Positions 42,602 to 52,525 are shown, counted from the first letter of the stretch. The stretch: DNA of 64,000 nucleotides from Anaerococcus sp. Marseille-Q5996 (GCF_946893725.1 NZ_CAMPPE010000005.1:86620-150619), one strand, 5' to 3'. Numbers and translations are program-made. The notes: a model not told the origin generated them from the letters alone.

Positions 42602-43246
42602 TTAATTCAAATTAAACAACAAATAGGTAATAGATTTTTTTGCTAGAATTTTTTGGTAAAATCTGTAGGATAGATTAATTGCAATCCCAGGTAATATAAG
42701 GATAAGTAAAATACCGGAAATCTTTGAAAGTAGGTAGGCTATTACTATTATAAATACATTTAAAACTAAAATATCTACCATGTGTACTATTGTCAATGAT
42801 ATGGCATTTTTTGAAATTTCTTTAAATTTCATCTCTGGATATTTTGCCATAAGGTAAAAGCTTATTGCCATTGCATTTACAAGGACAAAAGTCATAATTA
42901 TGTTTAAGTAAAACATAGCAGTAAATAATGGACTGATGGATGTTGAGAAATAAAATATATCTACTGCCAATATTAAAATTAAAGTCATATATAAGATACT
43001 GATTTTCAAGTATTTTAGTGAATAATTTATAATATTTTCCTTAAAAAACTTAAAGATTTTTATTTTTTCCTTATGCCTTTCATGGTCAATTTTCTCATGA
43101 AGGTCAAAGAGCATAACATTTGCCCCGGCAAAGGTTAAAAATCCTAGGCCCATTACCAGAGAAACAATATATATCAGCGAATATGACAGATAATAATATA
43201 TCTTTTCAAAGGCCTTGCTTATTATATTTCTAAATTTCCTATCCAT
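42602..43246 (-). CDS. YesL-like (DUF624) membrane protein
   Basis: 214 residues with five or six hydrophobic segments; early motif LSYSLIYIVSLVMGLGFLTF and PGIAINLSYRFYQK near the end. DUF624/YesL proteins usually lie next to LplB/YtcP-type sugar importers, as here. Function unknown. Overlaps the MATE gene by 8 bases and is the last gene of the operon. Confidence 0.75.
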   Translation of the reverse strand: MDRKFRNIISKAFEKIYYYLSYSLIYIVSLVMGLGFLTFAGANVMLFDLHEKIDHERHKEKIKIFKFFKENIINYSLKYLKISILYMTLILILAVDIFYFSTSISPLFTAMFYLNIIMTFVLVNAMAISFYLMAKYPEMKFKEISKNAISLTIVHMVDILVLNVFIIVIAYLLSKISGILLILILPGIAINLSYRFYQKILAKKSITYLLFNLN

Positions 43247-44573
43247 TGTCTACCTCGTTAATCTTCATCCACTTACCCGACTTAAATCTTAGGGTAAATA
43301 ATAATCTTCTTAGGGCCTCATCTAGGATAAATATTATCCAAACCGCCCTAAGTCCCATGCCAAACTTGCTTACAAAAAGATATGAAAGTGGTATTACCAA
43401 AACATATGTTGTTACAATTCCAACTATTACTGGGAATTTTACATCTTTTAGTACGTTTAATGAATTTACCAAAATTTCATTTGACACACGCATTGGATCA
43501 AGCAGAATTTGGAAAAATAGTAATTGTGTCACTATTTCTGTGATTTCTGGATCTTTTGTAAAAATCCCTACCAAAATTCTGCCCAAAAGGGCTAAAATTA
43601 GGTTTACTCCTCCTGCAATCAGACTTATCCTATTTGCATTTGTTACTCCAAAATTTTTTATTTTTTCAAAATCCTTGTTTCTGTAATAATTACCAATCAC
43701 TAGATTTCCAGCAACCCCAGCCGCAACCCCAATTGAAAATATAAATGAAGTTATGGTTTGGGTGTAGATTTTAGAACTTACTGCAATAGTTCCCAAGGAT
43801 GCTATGATTGCAGTTATTATTGTCTGGCTAAAATTATAGGAAATCTGCTCCATAGCTGATGGGATGCCAAGGGTCAAAATTTCTTTTTTTAGGGGAATTT
43901 TCCTAAATCCTTCCTTAAAATCAAATAATTCTGGGATTTTGCTTTTTAGGGTAAAAAATGTCAAAAGCATACCCAAAAGTCTTGAAACAAGGGTAGCTAT
44001 GGCAATGTATGTTATGCCCCCTAGATTAAAGATAACTATTAATGAGTTACCTAAAATTACTAAGACTGTATTAATCACCGAAACTTTTACCGCTATTTTT
44101 ACAAAACCAAAGGCACGCAGGGTACCAAGCATGAGGGATGTCATGGCCAAGAATATGATTGAAACCGAGACTATCCTTATATATATAGAAGTTTCGTTCA
44201 AAAGTTCCCTGGGTGTTTGCATAAGCATCAAGAGGTCTTTATTGAATAAAAATACGGCTATTACAATCAAAATGGCGATAATTACATTTAAAATCACAGA
44301 TTCTTTAAGGATTGATTTTACATAGGCAAGCCTTGATTTTTCTGCATTTTGGATAATTAAAATGCTTGCTCCAAGGACTACAATATTGGTTATCATTGCA
44401 AAAATATTGAGCAATTGGTCAGAAATCCCAATTGATGCTACCATTTGGTCGTTAAATAAAGAGAATAAAAATACATTAAAGTTGCCTATAAGGGTTAGGA
44501 AAATTTGCTCTACTAAAAGCGGCCAAAATAAATTTTGATATTCTTTGGTAAAAAGTTTTCTATTTATCTGCAT
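43239..44573 (-). CDS. MATE-family efflux pump
   Basis: 444 residues, about twelve helices (QNLFWPLLVEQIFLTLIGNF; GIPSAMEQISYNFSQTIITA). Not close to the other two MATE proteins in this window. Start at the ATG at 44573, overlapping the phosphoesterase gene by 14 bases, so it is coupled despite a weak binding site. Substrate unknown. Confidence 0.88.
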   Translation of the reverse strand: MQINRKLFTKEYQNLFWPLLVEQIFLTLIGNFNVFLFSLFNDQMVASIGISDQLLNIFAMITNIVVLGASILIIQNAEKSRLAYVKSILKESVILNVIIAILIVIAVFLFNKDLLMLMQTPRELLNETSIYIRIVSVSIIFLAMTSLMLGTLRAFGFVKIAVKVSVINTVLVILGNSLIVIFNLGGITYIAIATLVSRLLGMLLTFFTLKSKIPELFDFKEGFRKIPLKKEILTLGIPSAMEQISYNFSQTIITAIIASLGTIAVSSKIYTQTITSFIFSIGVAAGVAGNLVIGNYYRNKDFEKIKNFGVTNANRISLIAGGVNLILALLGRILVGIFTKDPEITEIVTQLLFFQILLDPMRVSNEILVNSLNVLKDVKFPVIVGIVTTYVLVIPLSYLFVSKFGMGLRAVWIIFILDEALRRLLFTLRFKSGKWMKINEVDNG

Positions 44574-45438
44574 CAATCTGTATGTTTCTAGTTTTTATTT
44601 CAAAAGGATCTTTTGTAATTTCAATAACTGTAGCCCCTTTTGCTACATCTCCATAGGCTTGGTAGCCAGATGAATTTGCAAAGGCTAAGTGGATGCCAAA
44701 AAGCTCACTATCAAAGTTATTTTCGTGGTCATGACCTACAAGCATGCCCCAAATTTCTCCATTTAGTAGCATATTTGCAAATAGTCCAGTATTGATTTTT
44801 GGGGCTGAAATAGCTTCGTTAGTTTCTTCTTGGACACCGTATAAAATATTTTCCTTACTTTGCCAGTATTCTGGGATTGGAATGTGTTGGAAAATTATAC
44901 CGCGTTTTATGCCATCATTTTTTTTATTTTTATCAGCTGTGTGCCTAAACCATTCCACTTGTTCTGGTAAAACCCACTCATAGGTTCCAAAGCCAAGCTT
45001 ATCGTCAGCACCTGAATCAATAAAGTATAAATATGCAATATCTTCTCCATTGCCTGATAAAGTAATCACATAATTTTCCTTATCATCTATAATAAAGCTA
45101 TCTTTTTTTTCTGGCTTTTTGCTGATAGTTTTTTCATAGATATCCCTAAGTTCACTTCGAGTTATACCCTCTTCACTGTCATGATTTCCAAAGGTTATAG
45201 CAAGGGGAATGTCATATTTGTCAAAATATTCCATTACAATTTGAAAAACTTTATCAGAATTTTTTACCCCATCAGACCACATGATGTCACCTGTGTGAAC
45301 TATCAAATCTGGCTTTTCATCAGTTAGAATTTTATCAATTAAGTTAAAAGTCCTAATATCATCCTCATGATGTGGTAGGTTTCCAAAGTGAGTGTCGGTA
45401 AATTGTACAATTTTAAATGTATTATTTTTAAATTCCAT
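44560..45438 (-). CDS. Metallophosphoesterase
   Basis: 292 residues. Calcineurin-like motifs: FTDTHFGN (about 13-20), HTGDIMWSDG (about 46-55), FGNHDSEEG (about 81-89), GHDHENNF (about 236-243); no signal peptide. Relatives hydrolyse phosphodiesters or phosphomonoesters. It follows a transporter permease by 1 base, so it probably acts on imported material. Confidence 0.9.
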   Translation of the reverse strand: MEFKNNTFKIVQFTDTHFGNLPHHEDDIRTFNLIDKILTDEKPDLIVHTGDIMWSDGVKNSDKVFQIVMEYFDKYDIPLAITFGNHDSEEGITRSELRDIYEKTISKKPEKKDSFIIDDKENYVITLSGNGEDIAYLYFIDSGADDKLGFGTYEWVLPEQVEWFRHTADKNKKNDGIKRGIIFQHIPIPEYWQSKENILYGVQEETNEAISAPKINTGLFANMLLNGEIWGMLVGHDHENNFDSELFGIHLAFANSSGYQAYGDVAKGATVIEITKDPFEIKTRNIQIDADK

Positions 45439-45439
45439 A

Positions 45440-46345
45440 TTATTCCTTTACTGATCCTATGGTGATACCTTGGACAAAATATTTTTGTATAAATGGATAT
45501 AAAATTACAATTGGTAGTATAACTACAATAATGGTTGCCATTTGTAGAGAGTCTCCAGTTACCTGAATCCTATCAAGCTGCTGGTAGGCTGCTCCTGAAT
45601 TTTTGGCAAGGATATCTGCAAGCCCTTGTTGGCGGGTGAGCATATCTTGTAATATTGTAGCAAGGGGTTTTAGTTTTTGATTTCTAACATAGAAGCTTCC
45701 TGCAAACCAGTCATTCCAATGGCCAACAGCTGTAAAAAGTGTAACTGTAGCAAGGGTTGGCTTACTCATTGGAAGCACCATATCGGTAAAAATCCTAAAT
45801 TCCTTCATTCCATCTATCCTTGCAGCTTCTACAAGGCTCATTGGTACTTGAGAAAAGGCAGATCTAAGTAGCAAAATATTTGTAACGCTATAAAGGCTTG
45901 GAATAATGTAAACCCATATAGTATTTGTCAGCCCTAATTGACTTAGGACTAAGTAATATGGAATAGTTCCACCGCCAAATAGCATAGTAAAAAATATAAA
46001 AAATGTTATCTTGCCCCTACCTGGTAGATCTGGTATTGTAAGGGCCCAAGCAGCCATAGACATTAAAAATACACCAAGGGCTGTACCAACTACAGTTCTA
46101 AATATAGAAATGAAAAATCCATTTATAAGGTTATCTTGCTTAAAAACTTCTCTAAAGTTTTCAAAAGTAAATTCTCTAGGGAAAAAGGCTATGCCTCCTC
46201 TGGCTGCATCTTTTCCTGAGTTAAAAGCAAGAGCTAGGATGTGTAAAAATGGCAAAATAATGGCAAGGGCCATAAGTATCAAAATAATATAAAAAATAAT
46301 TTGGGACCATCTGCTTGTTTGGATGGCTTTTTTTGAACTGTCCAT
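45440..46345 (-). CDS. ABC transporter permease (YtcP/AraQ-like)
   Basis: 301 residues, six helices. EAA motif MSLVEAARIDGMKEFRIFTD, C-terminus IQKYFVQGITIGSVKE typical of this subfamily. Partner of the LplB-like permease at 48199-49233, but separated from the binding-protein gene by a hairpin. Confidence 0.92.
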   Translation of the reverse strand: MDSSKKAIQTSRWSQIIFYIILILMALAIILPFLHILALAFNSGKDAARGGIAFFPREFTFENFREVFKQDNLINGFFISIFRTVVGTALGVFLMSMAAWALTIPDLPGRGKITFFIFFTMLFGGGTIPYYLVLSQLGLTNTIWVYIIPSLYSVTNILLLRSAFSQVPMSLVEAARIDGMKEFRIFTDMVLPMSKPTLATVTLFTAVGHWNDWFAGSFYVRNQKLKPLATILQDMLTRQQGLADILAKNSGAAYQQLDRIQVTGDSLQMATIIVVILPIVILYPFIQKYFVQGITIGSVKE

Positions 46346-46366
46346 AATCCTCCCTAAAATAAAAGA

Positions 46367-46399
46367 TTCTCCGAGAAATTCTAGCTTATTCTCGGAGAA
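46367..46399 (-). terminator. Hairpin after the binding-protein gene (partial terminator or mRNA stabiliser)
   Basis: TTCTCCGAGAA / TTCTCGGAGAA with a loop of about 11 bases, followed by TCTTTTATTTT. Inside the operon, so it probably lets the binding protein be made in excess of the downstream permease. Confidence 0.7.
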
Positions 46400-46417
46400 A
46401 GCTTTTAATTTAAAATA

Positions 46418-48187
46418 TTAATAGAATATTGTATCTCCATCTTTTTCTTTTTCTTCTAAGAACTTACAGAAACCTTCGATGTCAGCATCTTTAAGTCTTT
46501 GACGAGATTGTTCTAGGATTGCATTTGCTTCTTCTTCACTTTTAGCATAGTAAGCTTTAAGGATTGCCTCATCCCAATCTTCTAGAGCTTGAGTAAGATT
46601 TCCATCTTCTCCTTCAAATTCGTATAGGTAAGCTTTTGGATATAGACCATCGATTACTTCTTTGTCTTCGAATTTTTTGTCGTAGTTATATTCTTCAAGA
46701 AGTTTTTGAGCTCCACTAGCTTCGTCTCCTCTTACGCTATCTCCCCAAGATTCTTCACCAAAGTCTCCTAGGTTGTCCATGTCTGTGTATGCAAAGTGTT
46801 CGCCCCAGAATGCTCTAACTCCTCTGAAACCTTCTTTGATAGCTTCATCTGGGTTTTCATCTTGAAGTTCAACTAATTCTTTTTTAGGAACTGGTTTGCC
46901 ATCTACCATATCGTAGTGTTTGCCTTCTAGACCGTAGAAGTATAGTAGTTTTCCTTCTTCACTAGCCATCCAATCAGCAAATTTAACAACTTCTTCTGGA
47001 TTTTCTGTTGTTGCTGGTACTGCCCAACCTGTGTAACCAGATTTGTATGGTTTTACCATGTTATCAGATCCATCAACTCTTTTTATATCTCCAAGTGGCA
47101 TCCATTCGCCATTTGCGATTTCTGGTCTGTAGTTATGAGAATCTGATACGATTGCAAATGATTTGTTTTGGATACCTTCTTGGGCACGTGTTTCTTCCAT
47201 TGTGTAGAATTCTGGGTGCATTAGGCCTTCTTCTAACCATTTACGTACTTTTGCAACTCTTTTTTCACCGTAATCTGTCATAGATTCGTGTTTAACTGTA
47301 TCTCCGTCTTTGGCAAATTTTTGTTCGCCTTCACCTTGCCACATTAAATCTCTATATGGTCTTGGTCTTTCAGAACCACCCCATGATGTTGGTCCAAGTG
47401 GTGTTACAGGATTGCCATTATTGTCTTCATAGCCACCTGCTGCAATTTTGCCAAGTAATTCTTCTAAATCATCGCTTGTTTTGATGTCATCTGTTTTTAC
47501 GCCAAGGTCTTCAGCAATATCACGTCTGATAAACATATTTCCAAATAATTTACGTCCTGGATCTGCAGGATTTCTATTAATTGACATATGAACTAGGTAT
47601 GTTGCTCCATCTTGGTCATCTCTCATCATGATATTATCTTTTGTATCTGTTGGAAGATAGCCTTCTTCAAAATATTTTCCGTAAATATTGCTTTCTTTTA
47701 GTGCACCTGAAATATCATGGAACATTCCTTCATTACTTGCTTTTAATAGTAATGGGAATTCTGGTCTACCTGAGTTGTCTAGGTAAAAAGCAACTGCATC
47801 TGGAAGGTCACCTGATGAAAGTCCTGCTGCAAGAGCTTCGTAAGAATCTTCATTTGATACTGATTCGATTGTTAGTGTGATACCTGTTTTGTCTTTAATA
47901 TATTGAGCGATTTCTGGGCTCATTGTCCCTTCACCAGTATCTCCAGCTGATTCGAATACTAAAAGTCTGATTTCACGATCTGCTATCCATGTATCTGGTT
48001 TGTCTGTGTTTTCTTCTGCTGTGTTAGCATCTTTTTTGTCAGCATCTTCTGTTTTGTTTTCTGCACTTTGAGTTGTTTCTGTCTTGTTGTCAGTTGTGGT
48101 ATTAGCATCATTGTTTCCACAAGCTGTTAGGGCAACTAAACTCATTGCCATTAGCATCGCTTTGCTAAAAGTTTTTTTGATATTCAT
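46418..48187 (-). CDS. ABC transporter substrate-binding lipoprotein (LipO type)
   Basis: 589 residues from the ATG at 48187, set by GAGGAGAGAAT. Lipobox MSLVALTACGN (Cys 22), an Asn/Thr/Glu/Asp-rich linker to about 65, and a large binding domain (GDLPDAVAFYLDNSG; SGYTGWAVPATTENPEEVVK). The large size and partner permeases fit LipO-type proteins that bind complex saccharides or polyols; ligand unknown. Confidence 0.9.
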   Translation of the reverse strand: MNIKKTFSKAMLMAMSLVALTACGNNDANTTTDNKTETTQSAENKTEDADKKDANTAEENTDKPDTWIADREIRLLVFESAGDTGEGTMSPEIAQYIKDKTGITLTIESVSNEDSYEALAAGLSSGDLPDAVAFYLDNSGRPEFPLLLKASNEGMFHDISGALKESNIYGKYFEEGYLPTDTKDNIMMRDDQDGATYLVHMSINRNPADPGRKLFGNMFIRRDIAEDLGVKTDDIKTSDDLEELLGKIAAGGYEDNNGNPVTPLGPTSWGGSERPRPYRDLMWQGEGEQKFAKDGDTVKHESMTDYGEKRVAKVRKWLEEGLMHPEFYTMEETRAQEGIQNKSFAIVSDSHNYRPEIANGEWMPLGDIKRVDGSDNMVKPYKSGYTGWAVPATTENPEEVVKFADWMASEEGKLLYFYGLEGKHYDMVDGKPVPKKELVELQDENPDEAIKEGFRGVRAFWGEHFAYTDMDNLGDFGEESWGDSVRGDEASGAQKLLEEYNYDKKFEDKEVIDGLYPKAYLYEFEGEDGNLTQALEDWDEAILKAYYAKSEEEANAILEQSRQRLKDADIEGFCKFLEEKEKDGDTIFY

Positions 48188-48198
48188 ATTCTCTCCTC

Positions 48199-49233
48199 TT
48201 ACCATAAAGAATTTTCGCCGTATTTATCGGCTGCTTTGTTAACTGCAACTGTCAGTCCAAGTCCTACGAGTCCTTGAACAAGTCCAACTGCTGTTGCTGG
48301 ACCATAACGAGCTTTTTCAAGCCCTGTTTTTACTACATAGGTATCAATTATTTCTGAAACCTGGTAGTTTCCTGGATTTTGCATCAAGTAAACTTGGTCA
48401 AATCCTGCTGATAATATCCCACCTAGGGAAATGATAAATAAGATCATAATTGTTTTTGAAATCCCAGGCAGGGTTACATGACGGGTTTGCTTTAATCTAT
48501 TTGCTCCATCTATAGCTGCAGCTTCATAAAGCGATGGCGAAATCCCCATTATTGCTGCATAATAGATGATTGAGTCCCAACCAACATTTTTCCACAAATA
48601 AGATCCAAATACTGCAGGATAGAAAAAACTATTTTCCATCATAAAAAATCTGGAACCATCACTGGCCCCTATATTTCTTAAAAGGTTATTAATTAAACCT
48701 GTATTTGGGGCAAAAAGTTTGTTTAACATTCCAATTACGACTACCCAAGAGATAAAGTATGGTAGGTAGCTTACTGATTGGAAAAAAGATCTGTGTTTGG
48801 TATTTACAATTTCATTAAAAATTAAAGCCAAAATTATTGGGAAAGGTAGGTAGATAAACAATTTTATTGCTGAAATAATAAGGGTGTTTCTGATATAAAT
48901 AGGTGTTTGCCTATCAGAGAAAAAATCCTTAAAATATTGCAGGCCTACCCAGCCCTTGCCATACATGCCAGAGTTAAACGAAAATTTTCTAAAGGCTAGG
49001 ATATTTCCTGTCATTGGCCAATAAGAAAATATTATGAAAAAAAGTAAGGCAGGCAATAGCATTAGATAAAAAGTTTTATACCTTGCCATTCTTTGCCACA
49101 AAGTTTTTTTCACCGGCTTAAAGTATGGGTCATTGTCGTTATCATCATTATTTGGAGGCTTGGAAACTGTGTGTTTGGCTATGTGTTCTGTCTGACTGAT
49201 TTGATTTGTCAAGTTGTTGGTCTGATTTTCCAC
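48199..49233 (-). CDS. ABC transporter permease (LplB/YtcP-type)
   Basis: 344 residues from the GTG at 49233, preceded by AAGGAGGAAGTGCTA; a longer frame to 49326 lacks a binding site. A 60-residue polar N-terminus (NQTNNLTNQISQTEHIAKHT) precedes six helices (FYLMLLPALLFFIIFSYWPM). EAA motif PSLYEAAAIDGANRLKQT. Overlaps the ATPase gene by 86 bases in another frame. Confidence 0.88.
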   Translation of the reverse strand: MENQTNNLTNQISQTEHIAKHTVSKPPNNDDNDNDPYFKPVKKTLWQRMARYKTFYLMLLPALLFFIIFSYWPMTGNILAFRKFSFNSGMYGKGWVGLQYFKDFFSDRQTPIYIRNTLIISAIKLFIYLPFPIILALIFNEIVNTKHRSFFQSVSYLPYFISWVVVIGMLNKLFAPNTGLINNLLRNIGASDGSRFFMMENSFFYPAVFGSYLWKNVGWDSIIYYAAIMGISPSLYEAAAIDGANRLKQTRHVTLPGISKTIMILFIISLGGILSAGFDQVYLMQNPGNYQVSEIIDTYVVKTGLEKARYGPATAVGLVQGLVGLGLTVAVNKAADKYGENSLW

Positions 49234-50383
49234 TAGCACTTCCTCCTTCCTTAACAATATTTTGATAATTTTTCTCATTATCAAGGACAATTCTATCTGT
49301 AGAGTCTTTATCAAAGAAATTTGCAAATTCTAGGTCAAAGGCAAGGGTTAAGTCTTGATTTCTAGCAAACTCATCTAGGGTGTTTACTTTTGCAATAATA
49401 TTTTTTTCATCAATAGTAAAGTGAATTAGTGTCTCAGAACCAAGCATTTCTGCTAAACGCACCTTGGTAGTAAATGGTACATAGCGCTCATTTGCTTCTG
49501 ATAAATCACCGGCTAGGACAATATTTTCTGGACGGATACCAAAAATTATTTCCCTATCCATATATCCTTTAAAGGCTAGTTGAGTAAGAATTGCGTCATT
49601 TAGTTTTATAATTCCCTGGCTAGTCTTTAGCCCTTCTTCAGTAAGGGTTGCTGGGATAAAGTTCATAGCTGGAGATCCCATAAAGCCTGCAACGAAAATA
49701 TTATTTGGATACAAATAAATATCCTTTGGTGTAGATACTTGTTGGATAACCCCATCACGCATCAAAACAATTCTATCAGCCATTGTCATAGCTTCCACTT
49801 GGTCGTGGGTTACATAGATTGTTGTGTTGCCAAATTCCTTTGAGATGTTAGAAATTTCTGATCTGGTTTGGACTCTAAGTTTTGCATCAAGGTTTGAAAG
49901 TGGCTCATCCATTAAGAAAACTTTTGGATTTCTAGAAATGGCACGGCCAAGGGCAACCCTTTGGCGTTGACCACCAGATAATTCTTTTGGAAGTCTATCT
50001 AGATAGTCAGTAAGACCAATGATTTCTGCAGTTCTTTTAACTGTTTTGTCAATTTCATCTTGATTTTTATTTTGCATTTTTAGACCAAATCCCATATTTT
50101 CTGCAACTGTCATATGCGGATATAGGGCATAGTTTTGGAAAACCATGGCTATGTCTCGATCTTTTGGATGCACATCATTCATCAATTTATCTTCAAAATA
50201 AAGCTGTCCTGAAGTTATATCTTCAAGGCCTGCTATCATTCTAAGGGTTGTGGATTTTCCGCAACCACTTGGGCCTACAAGTACGATAAATTCTCCATCT
50301 TGTATTTCAAGATTAAAGTCTCTTACCACGTGTTGGCCTTCTATATAATCTTTGTAGATATGCGCAAGTTTAATATTGCTCAT
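49148..50383 (-). CDS. ABC transporter ATPase (UgpC/MsmX-like)
   Basis: 411 residues. Walker A GPSGCGKSTT, signature LSGGQRQRVALGRA, Walker B FLMDEPLSNLDAKLR, H-loop VTHDQVEAM. C-terminal regulatory domain (FGIRPENIVLAGD), then a polar tail of about 30 residues (DQQLDKSNQSDRTHSQTHSF) not found in the paralogue at 39885-41042. That tail is coded in the overlap with the next permease. First gene of the second importer operon. Confidence 0.92.
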   Translation of the reverse strand: MSNIKLAHIYKDYIEGQHVVRDFNLEIQDGEFIVLVGPSGCGKSTTLRMIAGLEDITSGQLYFEDKLMNDVHPKDRDIAMVFQNYALYPHMTVAENMGFGLKMQNKNQDEIDKTVKRTAEIIGLTDYLDRLPKELSGGQRQRVALGRAISRNPKVFLMDEPLSNLDAKLRVQTRSEISNISKEFGNTTIYVTHDQVEAMTMADRIVLMRDGVIQQVSTPKDIYLYPNNIFVAGFMGSPAMNFIPATLTEEGLKTSQGIIKLNDAILTQLAFKGYMDREIIFGIRPENIVLAGDLSEANERYVPFTTKVRLAEMLGSETLIHFTIDEKNIIAKVNTLDEFARNQDLTLAFDLEFANFFDKDSTDRIVLDNEKNYQNIVKEGGSASGKSDQQLDKSNQSDRTHSQTHSFQASK

Positions 50384-50742
50384 GCATGCTCCTTGTAAGT
50401 ACTAATTTAGAAAAAATTTGAAATGCTAATAAGATTTGAATTTCAGGCACGAAAATAAGCTTGCCGAAAAACCAGCATTCGCTAATAAATATAAAGGACA
50501 TTTATTAGATTGATATTATATAGATGTAAAATCATAGGAATTAAAATCCCTTTAATTTTTAACATTTATTTGCAATCTTTTTCATATTTTGTAAATACTC
50601 TTAATGATATTTTTACAATTTCCCCTATTTTGTAAAATTTAGTTAAAAACTGGGTAAAGTATTTTTAATAAATTTGAGTAATAAAAAACCTAGCAAAACT
50701 TGAAATTTTGCTAGGTTAAAGTGATTAATTAATTTTTTTCTA
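50384..50742. other. Intergenic region without a gene
   Basis: 359 AT-rich bases upstream of the ATPase gene. A -10-like TATAAT lies at 50515-50520 (minus strand), without a convincing -35. The left-hand promoter of the importer operon must lie here. The far end holds the next terminator. Confidence 0.6.
50681..50717 (-). terminator. Terminator of the MATE gene at 50743
   Basis: AACCTAGCAAAA / TTTTGCTAGGTT stem with a 7-base loop, followed by TTTTTTATT on the minus strand. Confidence 0.85.
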
Positions 50743-52080
50743 CTATAGCTCTCTTTTTATTTTTTTTAGGATAAGTCCAAGATTAAAGGATCCCTTTAAA
50801 ATTGAAGTAAAGGTCATAGCAGTCCATACTCCTGCCACCCCAAACATGGGCATAAATACTTTTGAAAATGGTATTCTTAAAGTATTTAGAATTATTGCAA
50901 TGAGGGCTGGGGTTTTGGTATCTCCCATGCCATTAAAGGCACCATTTAGGCCAATTTCAACCGCCATAAAAATTTGAGATACCGATAATATTGCTAGATA
51001 CAAGGCTCCAAGCTCTATAGTTTCTGGATCATTTGGCACAAATATTCTAATCAGTGGATACCTAAAAATGTATAAGACAACCATTGAGATTGCACCAATT
51101 AGAAATACAATTTCAAAAGATTTTCTAATAATTTTTTTTACCCTATCAAATAGTTCTGCCCCATAATTTTGACCAACCATGGCTGCAATTCCAACTTGTA
51201 AACCCTCTGTAGTATTCCAAGTTATAGATTCTAATTGGCTACCTATGGAATAAGCCGCAACCGCCGCCTCTCCAAAGCCAGCCATAAACTTATTTAAAAT
51301 CACACTTACAACTGCCATATAGGCATTCATAAGGGCTGCTGGCAAACCAAGCTTAAAAATTTGCCCCATCCAATCACTTCTATAATCAAGTTTGATTAGG
51401 GAATTTTTTAGTAATTTGTTTTTACGAAAAATTACAATTACAAAGATAATTGTTACAATAACTTGGGCTAAAACTGTAGCAAGGGCTGCTCCGCGGACTT
51501 CCATACGAGGAAATGGCCCCCATCCAAAAATTAAAATAGGGTCCAAAATAATATTTGCAACAAGGCCAATAGCATTTATTTTAAAGGGTGTCAAGGAATT
51601 ACCCAAGGATTGGAAACTTTGGGATAGGACAGGATTTATAAAGAAAAATGTAATCCCAAGTCCCAATATAAAAATATATTCACGAGCGTAAGTACTGGCA
51701 ATTTCTGATAAATTAAAAAATGAAGCATAGGCATTTCCAAAAATAAGCATTGTTATTGTGTAGATAATAGCCAAAATAAGAGTTAAAATATAACCATTGT
51801 TTAAAATCCTAATAGTTTCTTTGGGGTTTTCCCTACCAAATGCCTGGGAAGCTAAAACTCCCATACCAATTTTTGGTACCATAGTGATGGCATTTGCAAT
51901 CCAAATTAAAAATCCAGCCAGACCCACTCCTGCCAAAGCATTTGATCCCAAGCGACCAATAAAAAACATATCAACAAAAGCATAGGTAATTTGTATAAAG
52001 GCAGTCAGTGCCAGGGGTAAAGATAATTTTATAAGAGATTTGGTAATATCTCCCTTGGTTAAGTTTACATTTTGATCCAT
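50743..52080 (-). CDS. MATE-family efflux pump
   Basis: 445 residues, about twelve helices, beginning MDQNVNLTKGDITKSLIKLS. Close paralogue of the frameshifted gene at 41161-42527 (same N-terminal pattern, MGVLASQAFGRENPKETI versus MGVFASRAYGSNNQKETI). Single gene with its own terminator; start preceded by AAAGGAGAGCTTT. Substrate unknown. Confidence 0.9.
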   Translation of the reverse strand: MDQNVNLTKGDITKSLIKLSLPLALTAFIQITYAFVDMFFIGRLGSNALAGVGLAGFLIWIANAITMVPKIGMGVLASQAFGRENPKETIRILNNGYILTLILAIIYTITMLIFGNAYASFFNLSEIASTYAREYIFILGLGITFFFINPVLSQSFQSLGNSLTPFKINAIGLVANIILDPILIFGWGPFPRMEVRGAALATVLAQVIVTIIFVIVIFRKNKLLKNSLIKLDYRSDWMGQIFKLGLPAALMNAYMAVVSVILNKFMAGFGEAAVAAYSIGSQLESITWNTTEGLQVGIAAMVGQNYGAELFDRVKKIIRKSFEIVFLIGAISMVVLYIFRYPLIRIFVPNDPETIELGALYLAILSVSQIFMAVEIGLNGAFNGMGDTKTPALIAIILNTLRIPFSKVFMPMFGVAGVWTAMTFTSILKGSFNLGLILKKIKREL

Positions 52081-52157
52081 AAAGCTCTCCTTTGATGATA
52101 ATACTTTACGACTTAACTTTTAAATTGTCATTAATAATCGCTGGGTATGATTTTTAT

Positions 52158-52313
52158 ATGAAAACACAAAAGCAAAGAATGATAAATGGCATGCTTTACA
52201 CGGGTGATAAAGAACTTCGCCAGGATATGTATGAAGCTCGCCGCAAAATGCAAGATTTTAACAAAATTATAATTATCCCAAAAAGAGTGAGGCAAAGCTT
52301 CGCTCTTTTTTGA
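52158..52313 (+). pseudogene. Remnant of a maltose/galactoside O-acetyltransferase (N-terminal Mac domain only)
   Basis: 51 codons from the ATG at 52158: MKTQKQRMINGMLYTGDKEL and RQDMYEARRKMQDFN look like the N-terminal Mac domain of sugar O-acetyltransferases (M-x-x-G-x-x-Y), which normally continue for about 180 residues with hexapeptide repeats. Here the homology stops after about 35 residues and the frame runs into a terminator hairpin. No remaining part is seen nearby. Confidence 0.6.
52281..52311 (+). terminator. Terminator at the end of the acetyltransferase remnant
   Basis: AAAAGAGTGAGGC / GCTTCGCTCTTTT, 13 pairs including two GU, followed by six T. Confidence 0.8.
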
Positions 52314-52525
52314 TAAGTATTTGCAAAATGATATTATTTACTTTTTAAAAAATAATTCACTAAGGGTGTCTATCTTTCATTTCAAATAGATATTATCCAG
52401 CTATTCCCACCATAAAGGTTCCCTGGGAACGAAGCTTTTCAGTAAAGTTAAAATTTTTTCAAAAAAATTCCCCAACACCAAGGCATTAGGGAAAATAAAA
52501 AGCATTTTATATTTAATTTTTTTCT

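Noticed and set aside
46367-46399. End of an operon after the binding-protein gene
   Set aside because: The next permease is on the same strand 22 bases beyond with a good binding site, so the hairpin is more likely a partial terminator or stabiliser.
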